Assembly: GCF_049243985.1 (NCBI RefSeq)
Contig: NC_135381.1
Span: forward strand, 26,894,345-26,958,344
Origin: Paroedura picta
Lineage: Eukaryota > Chordata > Lepidosauria > Squamata > Gekkonidae
Reading direction: 5' to 3'
DNA: 64,000 nt
The notes under the pieces: model-generated
The model's input: the letters and a program-made list of their open reading frames with translations, nothing else
Database searches by the model: none
Told to the model about the DNA's origin: nothing
In this document: one piece after another, positions 63,441 to 64,000 of the stretch
How the letters are laid out: every line of letters starts with the position of its first letter
Position numbering within the stretch: the first letter of the stretch is position 1
Position numbers and translations under genes: made by a program

Positions 63441-64000
63441 CTGCTTGGAGAGAGAGATTCAGAAATTCAGTCCAAGTACTGGATAATGAAACAAGAAAAC
63501 ATTGGCAAGGATAACTATGCACCATGACAACTCCAGGCAAAATTTAGGTATTGGTTCAAGTGGCAGTACTGAAAGCCACAGACAACATTGTCCCTCGTAA
63601 TTCAGGCAAGATAACTACCAGTCTGATAAATGTAAGATTTTTCAGGTTCACTCCACGCACTATACAACAATATAACCAGGTTTGCCATTACACGTACATT
63701 CAACAGGGAATAAGGGGCCAGACCAACCAGTTTGATTAATGTACTTGTAATGTACACATATTTCAAAGACCTGCTTGTCACAGTCACTGCGAAGAGGCAC
63801 TAATTCACAGTTACATCATTCACTATCTATTTGGAGACATTTATAAACTGCTTGGAAGACCAAAGAGTGAATTGTCATGTGATTTGCCAGAGATTATGTG
63901 TTTACCGTCTGCAGTTCCAGTTTGGAATGCTAGCAGATTTTAATTCAAGAACAGTTCCTGGATAAGACAGCCTACTTAACCAGCATATTCTATGAAGCAA
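63441..64000. other. UPF3B intron reaching the right edge
   Basis: No further UPF3B exon is recognised here; the short open frames have no similarity I know. Confidence 0.6.

Overview
The window is nuclear DNA from a vertebrate, almost certainly a squamate reptile (a lizard, perhaps a gecko). Host genes have short exons with GT/AG introns and sit in repeat-rich, AT-leaning DNA. The repeats are typically squamate: many 5'-truncated CR1 and L2-type LINEs, a tRNA-derived SINE with a Bov-B-like tail, another tRNA-type SINE family, several hAT-type miniature DNA transposons with 8-bp target duplications, and fossil Ty3/gypsy and DIRS elements. Everything was read by eye from the sequence, so family names for repeats are less certain than the host gene names.

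Four protein genes and one small RNA gene can be read, in the order SEPT6(-), SOWAHD(+), RPL39(-) with SNORA69 in its second intron, UPF3B(-). This is the gene order I know from human Xq24. SEPT6 occupies about 6.5-32.7 kb: nine coding exons encode 426 codons plus two bases, essentially the full human length, and only the tiny last coding piece and 3' UTR could not be placed. Its first exon lies in a strong CpG island (32.1-33.3 kb). SOWAHD is a single-exon ankyrin-repeat gene (47486-48538), and a separate CpG island 4 kb upstream may be its promoter. RPL39 has three exons (58502 to 53804) and gives exactly 51 residues. UPF3B enters from the right edge: its last two coding exons, including the exon-junction-complex binding motif, are present.

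Layout: 1-6.5 kb, downstream side of SEPT6 with CR1 copies and hAT-like MITEs; 6.5-32.7 kb, SEPT6 with large introns holding SINEs, MITEs, LINE pieces and a Ty3/gypsy fossil (18.6-20.6 kb); 33-47 kb, gene-free interval with a possible solo LTR, a DIRS gag-like fossil interrupted by a MITE, a collapsed two-LTR gypsy element, an orphan CpG island and a long palindrome; 47.5-49 kb, SOWAHD; 49-53 kb, a block of nested repeats including a GC-rich element made of about eight consecutive hairpins; 53.8-58.6 kb, RPL39/SNORA69; 58.6-61.5 kb, a minisatellite, LINE tails and a young SINE; 61.5-64 kb, UPF3B.

The host genes do not form a single pathway: SEPT6 is cytoskeletal, RPL39 and SNORA69 serve the ribosome, UPF3B serves nonsense-mediated decay, and SOWAHD is poorly characterised. 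The most unusual structures are the hairpin-rich dispersed family at 45.8-46.3, 49.06-49.54 and 51.8-52.0 kb and the 12-copy near-palindromic hAT MITE family. I found no sign of an undescribed multi-gene system.
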